In this document: positions 9,338 to 16,021 of the stretch, one piece after another
How positions within the stretch are numbered: the stretch's first letter is position 1
How the letters are laid out: every line of letters starts with the position of its first letter
Source: a bacterium
GTDB lineage: Bacteria; Actinomycetota; Acidimicrobiia; Acidimicrobiales; Bin134
Direction of reading: 5' to 3'
DNA: 37,604 nt
Assembly (NCBI GenBank): GCA_028819295.1
Contig: JAPPMA010000068.1
Span: 1-37,604, forward strand
Notes under the pieces: model-generated
Told to the model about the DNA's origin: nothing
Database searches by the model: none
Seen by the model: only the letters and a program-made list of their open reading frames with translations
Program-made: the position numbers and the translations under genes

Positions 9338-9360
9338 TCGAGCATCGGGAATGGGCCTGA
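9334..9360 (+). other. Bridging mini-frame 3 (8 codons) between permease and cdd
   Basis: ATG 9334 overlaps the permease stop as ATGA. Eight codons later TGA 9358-9360 directly abuts ATG 9361 of cdd (TGAATG). Unlike the other bridges its end does not overlap the next start but touches it. Confidence 0.35.
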
Positions 9361-9750
9361 ATGAACCAGGATCAGGCCATCTCGTGGGGTGACCTGTGGG
9401 CCGCCGCCCGCCGGGCCGCCGCAGAGGCGTATGCCCCATATTCGAACCTGTCGGTGGGAGCGGCCGGGCTGACCGACAACGGCCGGACGGTGTCGGGATG
9501 CAACGTGGAGAACGCCTCCTACGGTCTCACGCTGTGCGCTGAGTGCGGATTGGTGGGCGACCTGCACCGCACCGGTGGCGGACGGCTGGTGGCGGTGGCG
9601 GTGACCGACGGTGACGGCAACCCGCTCACCCCCTGCGGGCGTTGCCGCCAACTGCTTTATGAAGCGGGCGGGGCGAGTTGCCTGGTGAACGAGACCCACA
9701 CCGTGGGCGACCTTCTGCCCGGCGCCTTCGGCCCCGACGACCTGCCGTGA
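9361..9750 (+). CDS. cdd: Cytidine deaminase
   Basis: Cytosolic zinc hydrolase that converts cytidine and deoxycytidine to uridine and deoxyuridine. The catalytic motif C-A-E is at residues 59-61 (Cys59 zinc ligand, Glu61 proton shuttle) and P-C-G-R-C at 91-95 supplies the other two Cys ligands (92, 95), so this is the small tetrameric three-Cys form. The substrate-binding G-C-N-V-E-N-A-S segment is at 46-53. Length 129 aa is normal. Placed between the importer and thymidine phosphorylase, it feeds uridine/deoxyuridine into phosphorolysis. GGGAA at 9348-9352 is a modest ribosome site for ATG 9361. Confidence 0.97.
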   Translation: MNQDQAISWGDLWAAARRAAAEAYAPYSNLSVGAAGLTDNGRTVSGCNVENASYGLTLCAECGLVGDLHRTGGGRLVAVAVTDGDGNPLTPCGRCRQLLYEAGGASCLVNETHTVGDLLPGAFGPDDLP

Positions 9751-9794
9751 GCCGCCCTCGCCTGGGTTCCGGTGGGTTCGAGGAGGGCGCGTGA
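9747..9794 (+). other. Bridging mini-frame 4 (15 codons) between cdd and deoA
   Basis: GTG 9747 overlaps the cdd stop (GTGA 9747-9750), and after 15 codons TGA 9792-9794 overlaps GTG 9791 of deoA (GTGA 9791-9794). The deoA ribosome site GAGGAGG (9780-9786) is inside the mini-frame. Confidence 0.5.
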
Positions 9795-11065
9795 ACGCGG
9801 TCGATCTCATTGTCGCCAAGCGCGACGGCGGAGAGCTGAGCGACGAGCAGATCGACTGGTTCATCGACGGGGTCACCTCAGGGGTCATCCCGGCCGAGCA
9901 GGCCGCCGCCCTGCTCATGGCCATCGTGTGGCGGGGCCTGACCGGCCGGGAGCTGTCCACTTGGACCGCAGCCATGATCAGCAGCGGCCAGCGATTGGAT
10001 TTGTCGAGCCTGGAACGGCCCACGGTCGACAAGCACTCCACTGGTGGCGTTGGCGACAAGGTGTCGCTGGTGCTGTGCCCGCTGGTGGCAGCCTGCGGCG
10101 CGGCGGTGCCCCAACTCTCAGGGCGGGGCCTCGGCCACACCGGCGGCACGCTCGACAAAATGGAGGCCATCAGCGGCTGGCGGGCGGGGCTGACCCACGA
10201 GCAGTTCCTGGCCCAGCTCCAGGACGTGGGCGCGGTGATCGCTGCGGCCACCGCCGACCTGGCCCCCGCCGATCGGGTGCTGTACGCCCTGCGGGACGTG
10301 ACTGGAACGGTGGCGTCGGTCCCGCTGATCGCCAGCTCGATCATGTCCAAGAAGATCGCCGAGGGCACCGCCGGGCTGGTGCTGGACGTGAAGTTCGGGT
10401 CGGGCGCGTTTCTGCCCGACCCGGCCATGGGCGAGGAACTGGCCCGCACCATGGTGGGATTGGGCCTCGCCCACGGGGTTGACGCCGTGGCGCTGCTCAC
10501 CGACATGGACCAGCCATTGGGCCGGGCCGCGGGCAACGCCCTGGAGGTGGCTGAGACAGTCGAGACCCTGGCCGGGGGCGGGCCCGCCGACTTGGTGGAG
10601 GTGACCCTGGCCCTAGCCCAGGAGATGGTGGCTCTGGCCGGTCTCAACGCCGACCCCGCCGAGGTGCTGGCCTCCGGCCGGGCCATGGACGTGTGGCGGG
10701 CCATGGTGGCCGCCCAGGGCGGCGATCCTGCCGCTCCCCTGCCCGCCGCCCCGGTGGTTGACCACTGGACTGCCCCGGCCAACGGGGTGATCAACCGCAT
10801 CGACGCGCTGGCCGTGGGGGTGGCCGCCTGGCGGCTGGGCGCAGGCCGGGCCCGCAAGGAGGACGACGTGTCAGCGGTGGCCGGGGTGCTCTTGCGCCGG
10901 GTCCACGGCGACCCGGTGGCCGCAGGCGAGGTCATCGCCGAACTCCACACCGACGATCCCTCCCTGCTGCCCGCGGCCCACGAGGCCCTGAGCTCAGCTT
11001 TGACCATCGCCGACACCGCTCCTGAGCCTCGTCGCCTGATTGCCTCCCGGATTCCGTACGATTAG
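9791..11065 (+). CDS. deoA: Thymidine / pyrimidine-nucleoside phosphorylase
   Basis: Cytosolic phosphorylase that splits thymidine, deoxyuridine (and possibly uridine) into base and (deoxy)ribose-1-phosphate. The phosphate/substrate motif [10 protein letters not shown] is at 81-90 and the conserved [14 protein letters not shown] about 110-123 is intact; [11 protein letters not shown] near 178-188 follows. Length 424 aa fits the family (N-terminal alpha domain, central alpha/beta domain, C-terminal pyrimidine nucleoside phosphorylase domain). The symbol could also be pdp if uridine is used; sequence alone does not decide. It is followed after 4 bases by add. Confidence 0.95.
   Translation: MNAVDLIVAKRDGGELSDEQIDWFIDGVTSGVIPAEQAAALLMAIVWRGLTGRELSTWTAAMISSGQRLDLSSLERPTVDKHSTGGVGDKVSLVLCPLVAACGAAVPQLSGRGLGHTGGTLDKMEAISGWRAGLTHEQFLAQLQDVGAVIAAATADLAPADRVLYALRDVTGTVASVPLIASSIMSKKIAEGTAGLVLDVKFGSGAFLPDPAMGEELARTMVGLGLAHGVDAVALLTDMDQPLGRAAGNALEVAETVETLAGGGPADLVEVTLALAQEMVALAGLNADPAEVLASGRAMDVWRAMVAAQGGDPAAPLPAAPVVDHWTAPANGVINRIDALAVGVAAWRLGAGRARKEDDVSAVAGVLLRRVHGDPVAAGEVIAELHTDDPSLLPAAHEALSSALTIADTAPEPRRLIASRIPYD
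11057..11062 (+). promoter_or_regulatory. -10 box (TACGAT) for leaderless add transcript
   Basis: TACGAT overlaps the last codons of deoA and lies exactly 7 bases before GTG 11070. Transcription would begin at the start codon. No Shine-Dalgarno sequence precedes the GTG, which fits a leaderless internal promoter. Confidence 0.45.
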
Positions 11066-11069
11066 GGCA

Positions 11070-12140
11070 GTGATTCATCCGACAACCGAAGAAGTAAGGG
11101 CCGCACCAAAGGTCTTGTTGCACGACCACTTGGACGGCGGCCTGCGACCGCAGACGGTGGTCGGGCTGGCGGCGGAGACCGGCTACGCCAACCTGCCCAC
11201 CACCGATGCCGACGATTTGGCCCGGTGGATGGTGCGGGGGGCCAGCCGGTTGGACCTCGCCCTGTACCTGGAGACCTTCGCTCACACGGTGGGCGTCATG
11301 CAGACCCGCGACGCCTTGGAGCGAGTGGCGGCCGAGTGCGCCGAAGACTTGGACGACGACGGCGTGGTCTACGCCGAGGTGAGGTTCGCCCCCGAGCTGC
11401 ACACCGAGGGAGGGCTGAGCCTGGACGAGGTGGTGGAGGCGGTGGTGGCCGGCTTCGACGCGGGCAGCGCCAACCGCAACATCCGCATCGGCACACTGCT
11501 CACCGCCATGCGCACCGCGGCCCGCTCGCTGGAGATCGCCCAGTTGGCCATCCGCCACCGCGACCGGGGCGTGGTCGGCTTCGACATCGCCGGCGCCGAG
11601 GCCGGCAACCCGCCCACCCGCCACCTCGACGCCTTCCATCTGATTCAGCGGGAGAACTTCCACTTCACCATCCACGCCGGAGAGGCCTACGGTCCGCCGT
11701 CCATCTGGGAGGCGGTGCAGTACTGCGGCACCGAGCGGCTGGGCCACGGCGTGCGCATCGTCGACGACATCGACTTCGGCCCCGATGGCGCTCCCAAGCT
11801 GGGCCGCCTGGCCGCCTTTGTGCGGGACCGGCGCATCCCCCTGGAGCTGTGCCCCACGTCCAATGTCCACACCGGGGCGGCAACGTCCATCGCCGAGCAC
11901 CCCATCAAAGTGCTGAGCGACCTGCGGTTCCGGGTCACGGTCAACACCGACAACCGCCTGATGAGCGCCACCTCGATGACCCAGGAGGTGATGCAATTGG
12001 TGGAGGAGTTCGGATTCAGCTGGGCCGACATCCAGTGGCTGACCATCAACGCCATGAAGAGCGCCTTCATCCCCTTCGATGAGCGGCTTGAGATCATCAA
12101 CAAGATCGTCAAGCCGGCCTACGGCCCCCTCGCGCTGTGA
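11070..12140 (+). CDS. add: Adenosine deaminase
   Basis: Cytosolic zinc enzyme converting adenosine and deoxyadenosine to inosine and deoxyinosine. Zinc ligands are seen in H-D-H (His18, His20) and H-A-G-E (His202, with catalytic Glu205); the catalytic His226 sits in L-G-H-G-V-R-I, and the last ligand Asp294 in N-T-D-N-R-L-M-S, the actinobacterial version of the usual [14 protein letters not shown] (261-270) is also conserved. The start at GTG 11070 (356 aa) is preferred to TTG 11040, which would run into deoA and adds ten unconserved residues; a -10 box lies 7 bases upstream. Its stop overlaps a GTG (GTGA 12137-12140). Confidence 0.96.
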   Translation: MIHPTTEEVRAAPKVLLHDHLDGGLRPQTVVGLAAETGYANLPTTDADDLARWMVRGASRLDLALYLETFAHTVGVMQTRDALERVAAECAEDLDDDGVVYAEVRFAPELHTEGGLSLDEVVEAVVAGFDAGSANRNIRIGTLLTAMRTAARSLEIAQLAIRHRDRGVVGFDIAGAEAGNPPTRHLDAFHLIQRENFHFTIHAGEAYGPPSIWEAVQYCGTERLGHGVRIVDDIDFGPDGAPKLGRLAAFVRDRRIPLELCPTSNVHTGAATSIAEHPIKVLSDLRFRVTVNTDNRLMSATSMTQEVMQLVEEFGFSWADIQWLTINAMKSAFIPFDERLEIINKIVKPAYGPLAL

Positions 12141-12193
12141 CCGCCAGCACCATCGACACCGTCGGGCTCGACGCCGGGGGGAGAGTCCGGTGA
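12137..12193 (+). other. Bridging mini-frame 5 (18 codons) between add and HAD gene
   Basis: GTG 12137 overlaps the add stop as GTGA. After 18 codons TGA 12191-12193 overlaps GTG 12190 of the HAD gene as GTGA. Codons 6-13 (I-D-T-V-G-L-D-A) repeat the N-terminus of the HAD protein, because a 25-bp segment is duplicated. The mini-frame is therefore probably a decayed first copy of the HAD gene start. Confidence 0.6.
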
Positions 12194-12217
12194 TCGACAC
12201 CGTCGGGCTCGACGCCG
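12152..12217 (+). repeat. 25-bp direct repeat at the HAD gene start
   Basis: The same 25 bases (ATCGACACCGTCGGGCTCGA then CGCCG) occur at 12152-12176 and 12193-12217, 41 bases apart and without mismatch. The second copy encodes the catalytic N-terminus of the HAD protein; the first is in the bridging mini-frame. Confidence 0.9.
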
Positions 12218-12876
12218 ATGACACCCTGTGGCACAACGAGTCGATCTTCGCCGACTACGAGGAGCGCATGGCCGATCTGGTGGCCCGCTACCTGCCCGAT
12301 GTGGACTTCCACGAGCGGCTCATCGAACTGGAGCGCCACAACGTGGCCATATTCGGCTACGGCATCAAGGGCTTCGTGCTGTCGATGATCGAGACCGCCA
12401 TCGAGGCCACCGAGGGCCAGATCACCGCCCAAGAGATCCACACCATCGTGGGCTGGGCCAAAGAGATGCACGCCCACCCGGTGGAACTGCTCGACGGGGT
12501 GGCCGACACCATTGAGGAGTTGGAGCGCCGCTACCGCCTGGTGCTCATCACCAAGGGCGACCTGTGGAACCAGGAGACCAAAATCGCCGCATCCGGGCTG
12601 GCCGACCACTTCGACGCGGTGGAGATCGTGGCCGAAAAGGACATGTCCACCTACTCCCGGCTGCTGGAGCGCCACGACATCGCGGTGGACCGGTTCGTGA
12701 TGGTGGGCAACTCGGTGCGCTCCGACATCGAGCCGGTGGTCGCCCTCGGCGGCCGGGGCGTGCATATCCCCTACCACCTCACCTGGGACCTGGAGCACGC
12801 CACCATCTCCCCCCACCACAGTTGGGTGGAGCTGTCCGACATCCGCCAACTCCCCCCCTGGCTGGCCGCTCAATAG
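12190..12876 (+). CDS. HAD-family hydrolase (phosphatase)
   Basis: Haloacid dehalogenase-type phosphatase. Motif I is D-A-D-D-T-L-W with nucleophile Asp8 and acid/base Asp10. A mostly helical cap follows (about 20-105). Motif II/III is around L-I-T-K-G-D (about 118-123), and motif IV is G-N-S-V-R-S-D (about 175-181). At 228 aa it fits subfamily I phosphatases of the YjjG/COG1011 type, some of which act on nucleotides or sugar phosphates; its place at the end of the nucleoside operon suggests such a substrate. GTG 12190 has GGGGGGAGAG upstream. It is convergent with vapC, 44 bases away. Confidence 0.93.
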   Translation: MIDTVGLDADDTLWHNESIFADYEERMADLVARYLPDVDFHERLIELERHNVAIFGYGIKGFVLSMIETAIEATEGQITAQEIHTIVGWAKEMHAHPVELLDGVADTIEELERRYRLVLITKGDLWNQETKIAASGLADHFDAVEIVAEKDMSTYSRLLERHDIAVDRFVMVGNSVRSDIEPVVALGGRGVHIPYHLTWDLEHATISPHHSWVELSDIRQLPPWLAAQ

Positions 12877-12920
12877 AAAAGACCGTGCAGCGGTAGCAAA
12901 CCGCGGCGCGAACAGGTCAG

Positions 12921-13331
12921 TCAGGATTCGAAGGGGTTGACCACTCGGATGCCGTCGTAGTCCTGCTCAGAGCTCATGTCTTCGGAGAAGACGATCTCGC
13001 AATCCATCGCATCCGCGGCGGCCAATATTGCGCTGTCCCAATACGACAGCCCGAAACGCCCACTCATGGACACAGCCTGTCGGAAGATCTGCTCCGTCAC
13101 CGGCTGTACCGGGAAGCTGTCAATGGCCTCCAGGAATCGCAGTGCCTGCTCGGCGGTGAGGGCGTCGGGGCGGCTCGGCCGAGTCGCCTGCACGTAGAAC
13201 TCTTGGATCACCTGCGCCGACAGGGCCAGATCGCCATCCTCCAACAGCGCAAGGGCGCGGCCGCGCTTGGCCGAGTCCTCAGACAAGGCGCTAACGGCGT
13301 ACAGCAAGATATTGGTGTCAACGAAGCGCAC
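12921..13331 (-). CDS. vapC: PIN-domain toxin, VapC family
   Basis: Predicted Mg-dependent endoribonuclease toxin. The PIN acidic residues are in place: Asp5 (F-V-D-T-N), Glu44 (Q-E-F), Asp99 (Y-W-D-S-A-I-L-A-A-A) and Asp118 (S-E-D). Length 136 aa is typical. It overlaps the 3' end of the antitoxin gene by 14 bases, as is usual for vapBC pairs, which implies translational coupling and tight stoichiometry. The target RNA cannot be told from sequence. Confidence 0.93.
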   Translation of the reverse strand: MRFVDTNILLYAVSALSEDSAKRGRALALLEDGDLALSAQVIQEFYVQATRPSRPDALTAEQALRFLEAIDSFPVQPVTEQIFRQAVSMSGRFGLSYWDSAILAAADAMDCEIVFSEDMSSEQDYDGIRVVNPFES

Positions 13332-13605
13332 TGCGATCGTACAGGGCCTCCCGAGGTGTATTGGCGCCTACCCGCAGACCTCCGCCGTTGCCGGTGATGT
13401 CGTCGATGGCCTCGCCCAGCAGCCTTTTTCGGCGCTCTGCTTCCGTTTCCTGAATCGCCTTGGCCCCGGTCGCTGCTCGGTCGCCCCGAGCAAGCCCTCG
13501 GAGGTAGCCGCGCACAAGAGCCGACACCGAGGTGTCCAATTCTGCTGCTCGGATTCGCGCCAACCGGTGCGTCTCCTCATCCACCGCCACGGTGATATTT
13601 CTCAC
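13318..13605 (-). CDS. vapB: Ribbon-helix-helix antitoxin, VapB type
   Basis: Antitoxin and autorepressor of the vapC toxin. The N-terminal segment R-N-I-T-V-A-V-D-E-E-T-H-R-L-A-R-I-R-A-A-E plus D-T-S-V-S-A-L-V-R-G-Y-L is a classical ribbon-helix-helix DNA-binding unit; the C-terminal half is a charged, probably flexible toxin-binding region. GTG 13605 is preferred to TTG 13608 because GGAGGAG lies about 5 bases before the GTG. A perfect inverted repeat 36 bases upstream is the likely operator. Confidence 0.88.
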   Translation of the reverse strand: MRNITVAVDEETHRLARIRAAELDTSVSALVRGYLRGLARGDRAATGAKAIQETEAERRKRLLGEAIDDITGNGGGLRVGANTPREALYDRSALR

Positions 13606-13640
13606 CAATGCTCCTCCAAGGTTCTCCCGTAGTCTTCACA

Positions 13641-13661
13641 GTATCACGAGATTTGTGATAC
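13641..13661. promoter_or_regulatory. Predicted VapB operator (GTATCAC-N7-GTGATAC)
   Basis: Perfect 7-bp inverted repeat with a 7-base spacer. On the minus strand it lies between a TTGTGT -35 (13660-13665) and a TACTGT -10 (13638-13643), 16-base spacing, so binding would block the vapBC promoter. Symmetric sites of this kind are typical for RHH antitoxins. Confidence 0.65.
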
Positions 13662-13711
13662 ACAATAGCAAAACGGTTCCCATGTTTCGCACACTTCGAA
13701 TGATTCTTGTT

Positions 13712-13742
13712 TTGCGAATAGATAGCGGTGTGGCTACTATTC
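13712..13742 (+). promoter_or_regulatory. Promoter and overlapping inverted repeat for the excisionase-like/PIN pair
   Basis: TTGCGA (13712-13717) and TACTAT (13735-13740) are spaced 17 bases. An imperfect inverted repeat, GAATAGATAGC (13716-13726) with GCTACTATTC (13733-13742), covers the promoter and is a candidate operator. A second symmetric site, GATCTA-C-TAGATC, is at 13765-13777. The 217-bp gap between vapB and the next gene is thus a divergent control region, notably AT-rich. Confidence 0.5.
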
Positions 13743-13822
13743 AGGGCGTCGCAACTGGGATCCAGATCTACTAGATCAATAGGTGTCCTAGGAAGCATGG
13801 CTTGTGACAAGGAGAGGAGACC

Positions 13823-14296
13823 ATGGCCACAGCAGCCCTTTTGGAGCACCATCTCGCCATCCCGACGGAGGACGTAGCTGCACAGGCTGCGGAGGCCGTC
13901 GAGGAGTTGGAGCGTTTCTTGCGCCGTCATCCCGACGTGGCAGCGGCATCGGTATCGCTGACTGCGGACGACGACGATACGACGCTCGAGATCCCCGGCC
14001 ACGCGCTGCGATTGCTGGTGGACATGCTCGCCCAGATCGCGAACGGAAACGCCGTGACGGTTGCACCTGTCCATGCAGAACTCACCACACAACAAGCCGC
14101 AGACCTGCTGAATGTGTCTCGCCCATACGTCGTCAAACTTCTGGACGACGAGCAGATTCCGTTCCGCCGGGTCGGAAACCGGCGCCGCGTGCTGCTAGCC
14201 GACCTGCTCGAGTACCAGCACCGCGACCTTGCTCATCGCCGCAAGGTTGCCGATCAGCTGACCGGTGAGGCTCAACGGCTGGGGCTCTACGACTGA
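13823..14296 (+). CDS. Excisionase-type HTH protein, probable antitoxin of a PIN pair
   Basis: DNA-binding protein with an excisionase/MerR-like winged HTH at about 88-140: L-T-T-Q-Q-A-A-D-L-L-N-V-S-R-P-Y-V-V-K-L-L, then I-P-F-R-R-V-G-N-R-R-R. The N-terminal 85 residues are acidic and helical, a likely toxin-binding part. Such genes often sit directly before a PIN-domain gene and act as antitoxin and repressor; that is the case here, 14 bases apart. Ribosome site AAGGAGAGGAG lies just upstream of ATG 13823. Length 157 aa. Confidence 0.85.
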   Translation: MATAALLEHHLAIPTEDVAAQAAEAVEELERFLRRHPDVAAASVSLTADDDDTTLEIPGHALRLLVDMLAQIANGNAVTVAPVHAELTTQQAADLLNVSRPYVVKLLDDEQIPFRRVGNRRRVLLADLLEYQHRDLAHRRKVADQLTGEAQRLGLYD

Positions 14297-14310
14297 CGAG
14301 GATGTGAGCC

Positions 14311-14865
14311 ATGGCCTTCGGCGCGACCTACGACGCGTGCGTCCTGCACTCAGCCGCACTACGCGATTTCCTCGTCAGGCTCGCCGAGACCGGGCTGTTC
14401 CGCGCCAACTGGAGCGAAGACATACTCGACGAGATGGTCTCGTCGGTGCTCAAACACCGGCCTCACTTGGAGCCAGCGCAACTGGAGCGCACTCGCGAAC
14501 TCATGTGCGAAGCCGTACCCGGATGCCTCACCTCGGGATACCGCGCCTTGATCGAGGGCCTTGAACTGCCCGACCCGGACGACCGCCACGTCCTCGCTGC
14601 GGCCATTCGAGCCGGCGCACAGGTCATCGTCACAGAGAACGTCGCCGACTTTCCCGCGCAGTCGCTCGACGAATATGACATGGAGGCTCAGACACCGGAC
14701 GTCTTCGTTCTCCACTTGATCGACCTGTCTCCGACTGCGGTCGCCCGAGTCATCGAGGAACAGGCGGCAGCACTAAGGCAGCCGCCCCTGTCGACATCCG
14801 AGGTCCTCGACCGACTATCGAGATCGGGTTTACCCCGATCAGTTGCCGAGTTGCGTCGCCTCTAG
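14311..14865 (+). CDS. PIN-domain protein, probable toxin paired with the excisionase-like gene
   Basis: PIN-like nuclease of the type found behind excisionase-family antitoxins. It opens with A-T-Y-D-A-C-V-L (Asp8 as first metal ligand) instead of the VapC F-V-D-T-N. Further acidic residues occur in D-P-D-D-R-H-V-L-A-A-A (Asp88, 90, 91) and T-E-N-V-A-D-F (Asp113). Length 184 aa is longer than VapC, with a helical C-terminal extension from about 140 rich in Leu/Arg. Predicted ribonuclease; not related in sequence to the vapC next door. Confidence 0.82.
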   Translation: MAFGATYDACVLHSAALRDFLVRLAETGLFRANWSEDILDEMVSSVLKHRPHLEPAQLERTRELMCEAVPGCLTSGYRALIEGLELPDPDDRHVLAAAIRAGAQVIVTENVADFPAQSLDEYDMEAQTPDVFVLHLIDLSPTAVARVIEEQAAALRQPPLSTSEVLDRLSRSGLPRSVAELRRL

Positions 14866-14933
14866 CCACTCAGTTCGGCGCAACAACCGCCAACTTCCGT
14901 CCTGGCTGGCCGACCAGTAGCTTGACTACGAGA

Positions 14934-14970
14934 TGTCTAGATTTTGGACAGAGTGTCTAGTTGATAGAAT
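14934..14970 (+). promoter_or_regulatory. Promoter with TGTCTAG direct repeats for the 54-aa/75-aa unit
   Basis: TGTCTAG occurs at 14934-14940 and 14954-14960, 20 bases (two helical turns) apart. An extended -10 (TGA-TAGAAT, -10 hexamer 14965-14970) lies 6 bases before GTG 14977, implying a leaderless transcript. TTGGAC (14944-14949) between the repeats may be the -35, although the spacing is only 15 bases. The repeats are candidate regulator sites. Confidence 0.5.
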
Positions 14971-14976
14971 TTGATC

Positions 14977-15141
14977 GTGCGGATCACCCTGGAACTTGAC
15001 GAGGCCGAACTCGCCCATACGCTTGAGGCGCTCGGCGGCGTTGCAGAGATTCTCGAGCGTCGCAGTGATCAGCTGGTGGCCGCAGTACTCATACGAGAAG
15101 TCATTGCCAAAATACGCCGAGCGATCAGGGAGGCAGAATGA
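14977..15141 (+). CDS. Small acidic helical protein, 54 aa, first gene of a two-gene unit
   Basis: Not recognised. It begins R-I-T-L-E-L-D-E-A-E-L, a short strand followed by helices, and ends with a basic helix (I-A-K-I-R-R-A-I-R-E-A-E). Coding is supported by codon bias, by the promoter directly upstream and by the ATGA overlap with the next gene (15138-15141). No ribosome site precedes GTG 14977, fitting a leaderless message. Its size and position resemble small antitoxins or regulators but no family can be named. Confidence 0.6.
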   Translation: MRITLELDEAELAHTLEALGGVAEILERRSDQLVAAVLIREVIAKIRRAIREAE

Positions 15142-15365
15142 GCAAGACCACTTCTCGCTGGGATCTCGACGAAATCGAGGTCTCCAGCAGTGCTCAGGGT
15201 GCCGCGCTCCGGGTTGTGGAGCGGGTAACCCAAGAAAGAAAAGATGTCAGCGAACAGTGGGAGACCGCGGTGCGCCTGGCTCATGCTAACGGCGCTTCCC
15301 TTCGAGACATCGCCGCGGTGGCAGGGGCTTCGCCGCAAACCATCTCGAACATCTGCAAATCCTGA
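15138..15365 (+). CDS. Small helix-turn-helix protein, 75 aa
   Basis: The C-terminal half contains a clear HTH: A-S-L-R-D-I-A-A-V-A-G-A-S-P-Q-T-I-S-N-I (about 52-71), as in sigma-70 region 4 or Xre/GcvA-like helices. The N-terminal 30 residues are Asp/Ser-rich. ATG 15138 overlaps the previous stop (ATGA) and GGGAGG lies at about 15128-15133. The gene ends 8 bases from the convergent 5'-nucleotidase gene. Probably a small repressor acting with the 54-aa partner; function unproven. Confidence 0.75.
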   Translation: MSKTTSRWDLDEIEVSSSAQGAALRVVERVTQERKDVSEQWETAVRLAHANGASLRDIAAVAGASPQTISNICKS

Positions 15366-15373
15366 GGAACGCT

Positions 15374-16021
15374 CTACAGGGCTCGGTCGTCGAGGCGGTC
15401 GGTGCTGGGGTCGAAGGTGGGGAGCTGGTGCTGCACGACGCCCTGGTGGGCGGCCAGCTCGTGGTACACCATGGCCTCGACCTCGTCCCATGTGGTGGCC
15501 CGGGGTGGGTCCAGGTCTCGGTTGTAGGGCTGGTCGAACACTATGACGGTTCGGCCCTCAGCCCTGAGCGCTTCCACATTGTGGGGGGCGTCTTCGATGT
15601 AGACGTGGGCGTCCACCGCCGACTTTCCGCCCACGAAGCACAGGTCGCGGTAGGGTATCTTGGCCTTGTCGAGCCACTCTGCCGTGTCGCCCGCCGCGAT
15701 GGCGTGATCCCAGTTGGTGTAGAGACGGTGGGTGATGATGCGAATCCACACCCCGGCCTCCGATAGCCGCCACAGTGCTCGGGATGCGCCGGGCATGGGC
15801 GGTATGTCGGCCAGCATCCGATACTCCTTCACCGCCCGGCGGTGGTAGGCCTCGAAGTCGCCGTCCTCGAACCCCCATTCCTGGAAGCCCCAACTGCACT
15901 CCAGGGTCAGCGACTCCTCAGGCACGCCCTTCTCCTGGGCCACGATCTTGCGGAAGGCCACGGTGTGCTGGGCGCACACCCCGTCGAGGTCGACGCCGAG
16001 CACAAAAGGACCCTGACTCAT
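15374..16021 (-). CDS. 5'(3')-deoxyribonucleotidase, NT5C-type HAD protein
   Basis: HAD phosphatase related to NT5C pyrimidine 5'(3')-deoxynucleotidases. Motif I is G-V-D-L-D-G-V-C (Asp10 and Asp12). The cap region includes W-G-F-Q-E-W-G-F and A-D-I-P-P-M-P-G-A; motif II is I-I-T-H-R (about 94-98), a Lys in G-G-K-S, and motif IV Y-I-E-D-A-P-H-N. It would remove phosphate from (deoxy)nucleotides to give nucleosides, fitting the catabolic neighbours. 215 aa is typical. ATG 16021 overlaps the stop of the upstream ALDH-like gene as ATGA, so it belongs to the deoC-ALDH operon. Confidence 0.88.
   Translation of the reverse strand: MSQGPFVLGVDLDGVCAQHTVAFRKIVAQEKGVPEESLTLECSWGFQEWGFEDGDFEAYHRRAVKEYRMLADIPPMPGASRALWRLSEAGVWIRIITHRLYTNWDHAIAAGDTAEWLDKAKIPYRDLCFVGGKSAVDAHVYIEDAPHNVEALRAEGRTVIVFDQPYNRDLDPPRATTWDEVEAMVYHELAAHQGVVQHQLPTFDPSTDRLDDRAL

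Noticed and set aside
12890..12904. Hairpin GCGGT-AGCAA-ACCGC between the HAD gene and vapC
   Set aside because: Only a 5-bp stem without a U-tract; too weak to call a terminator.
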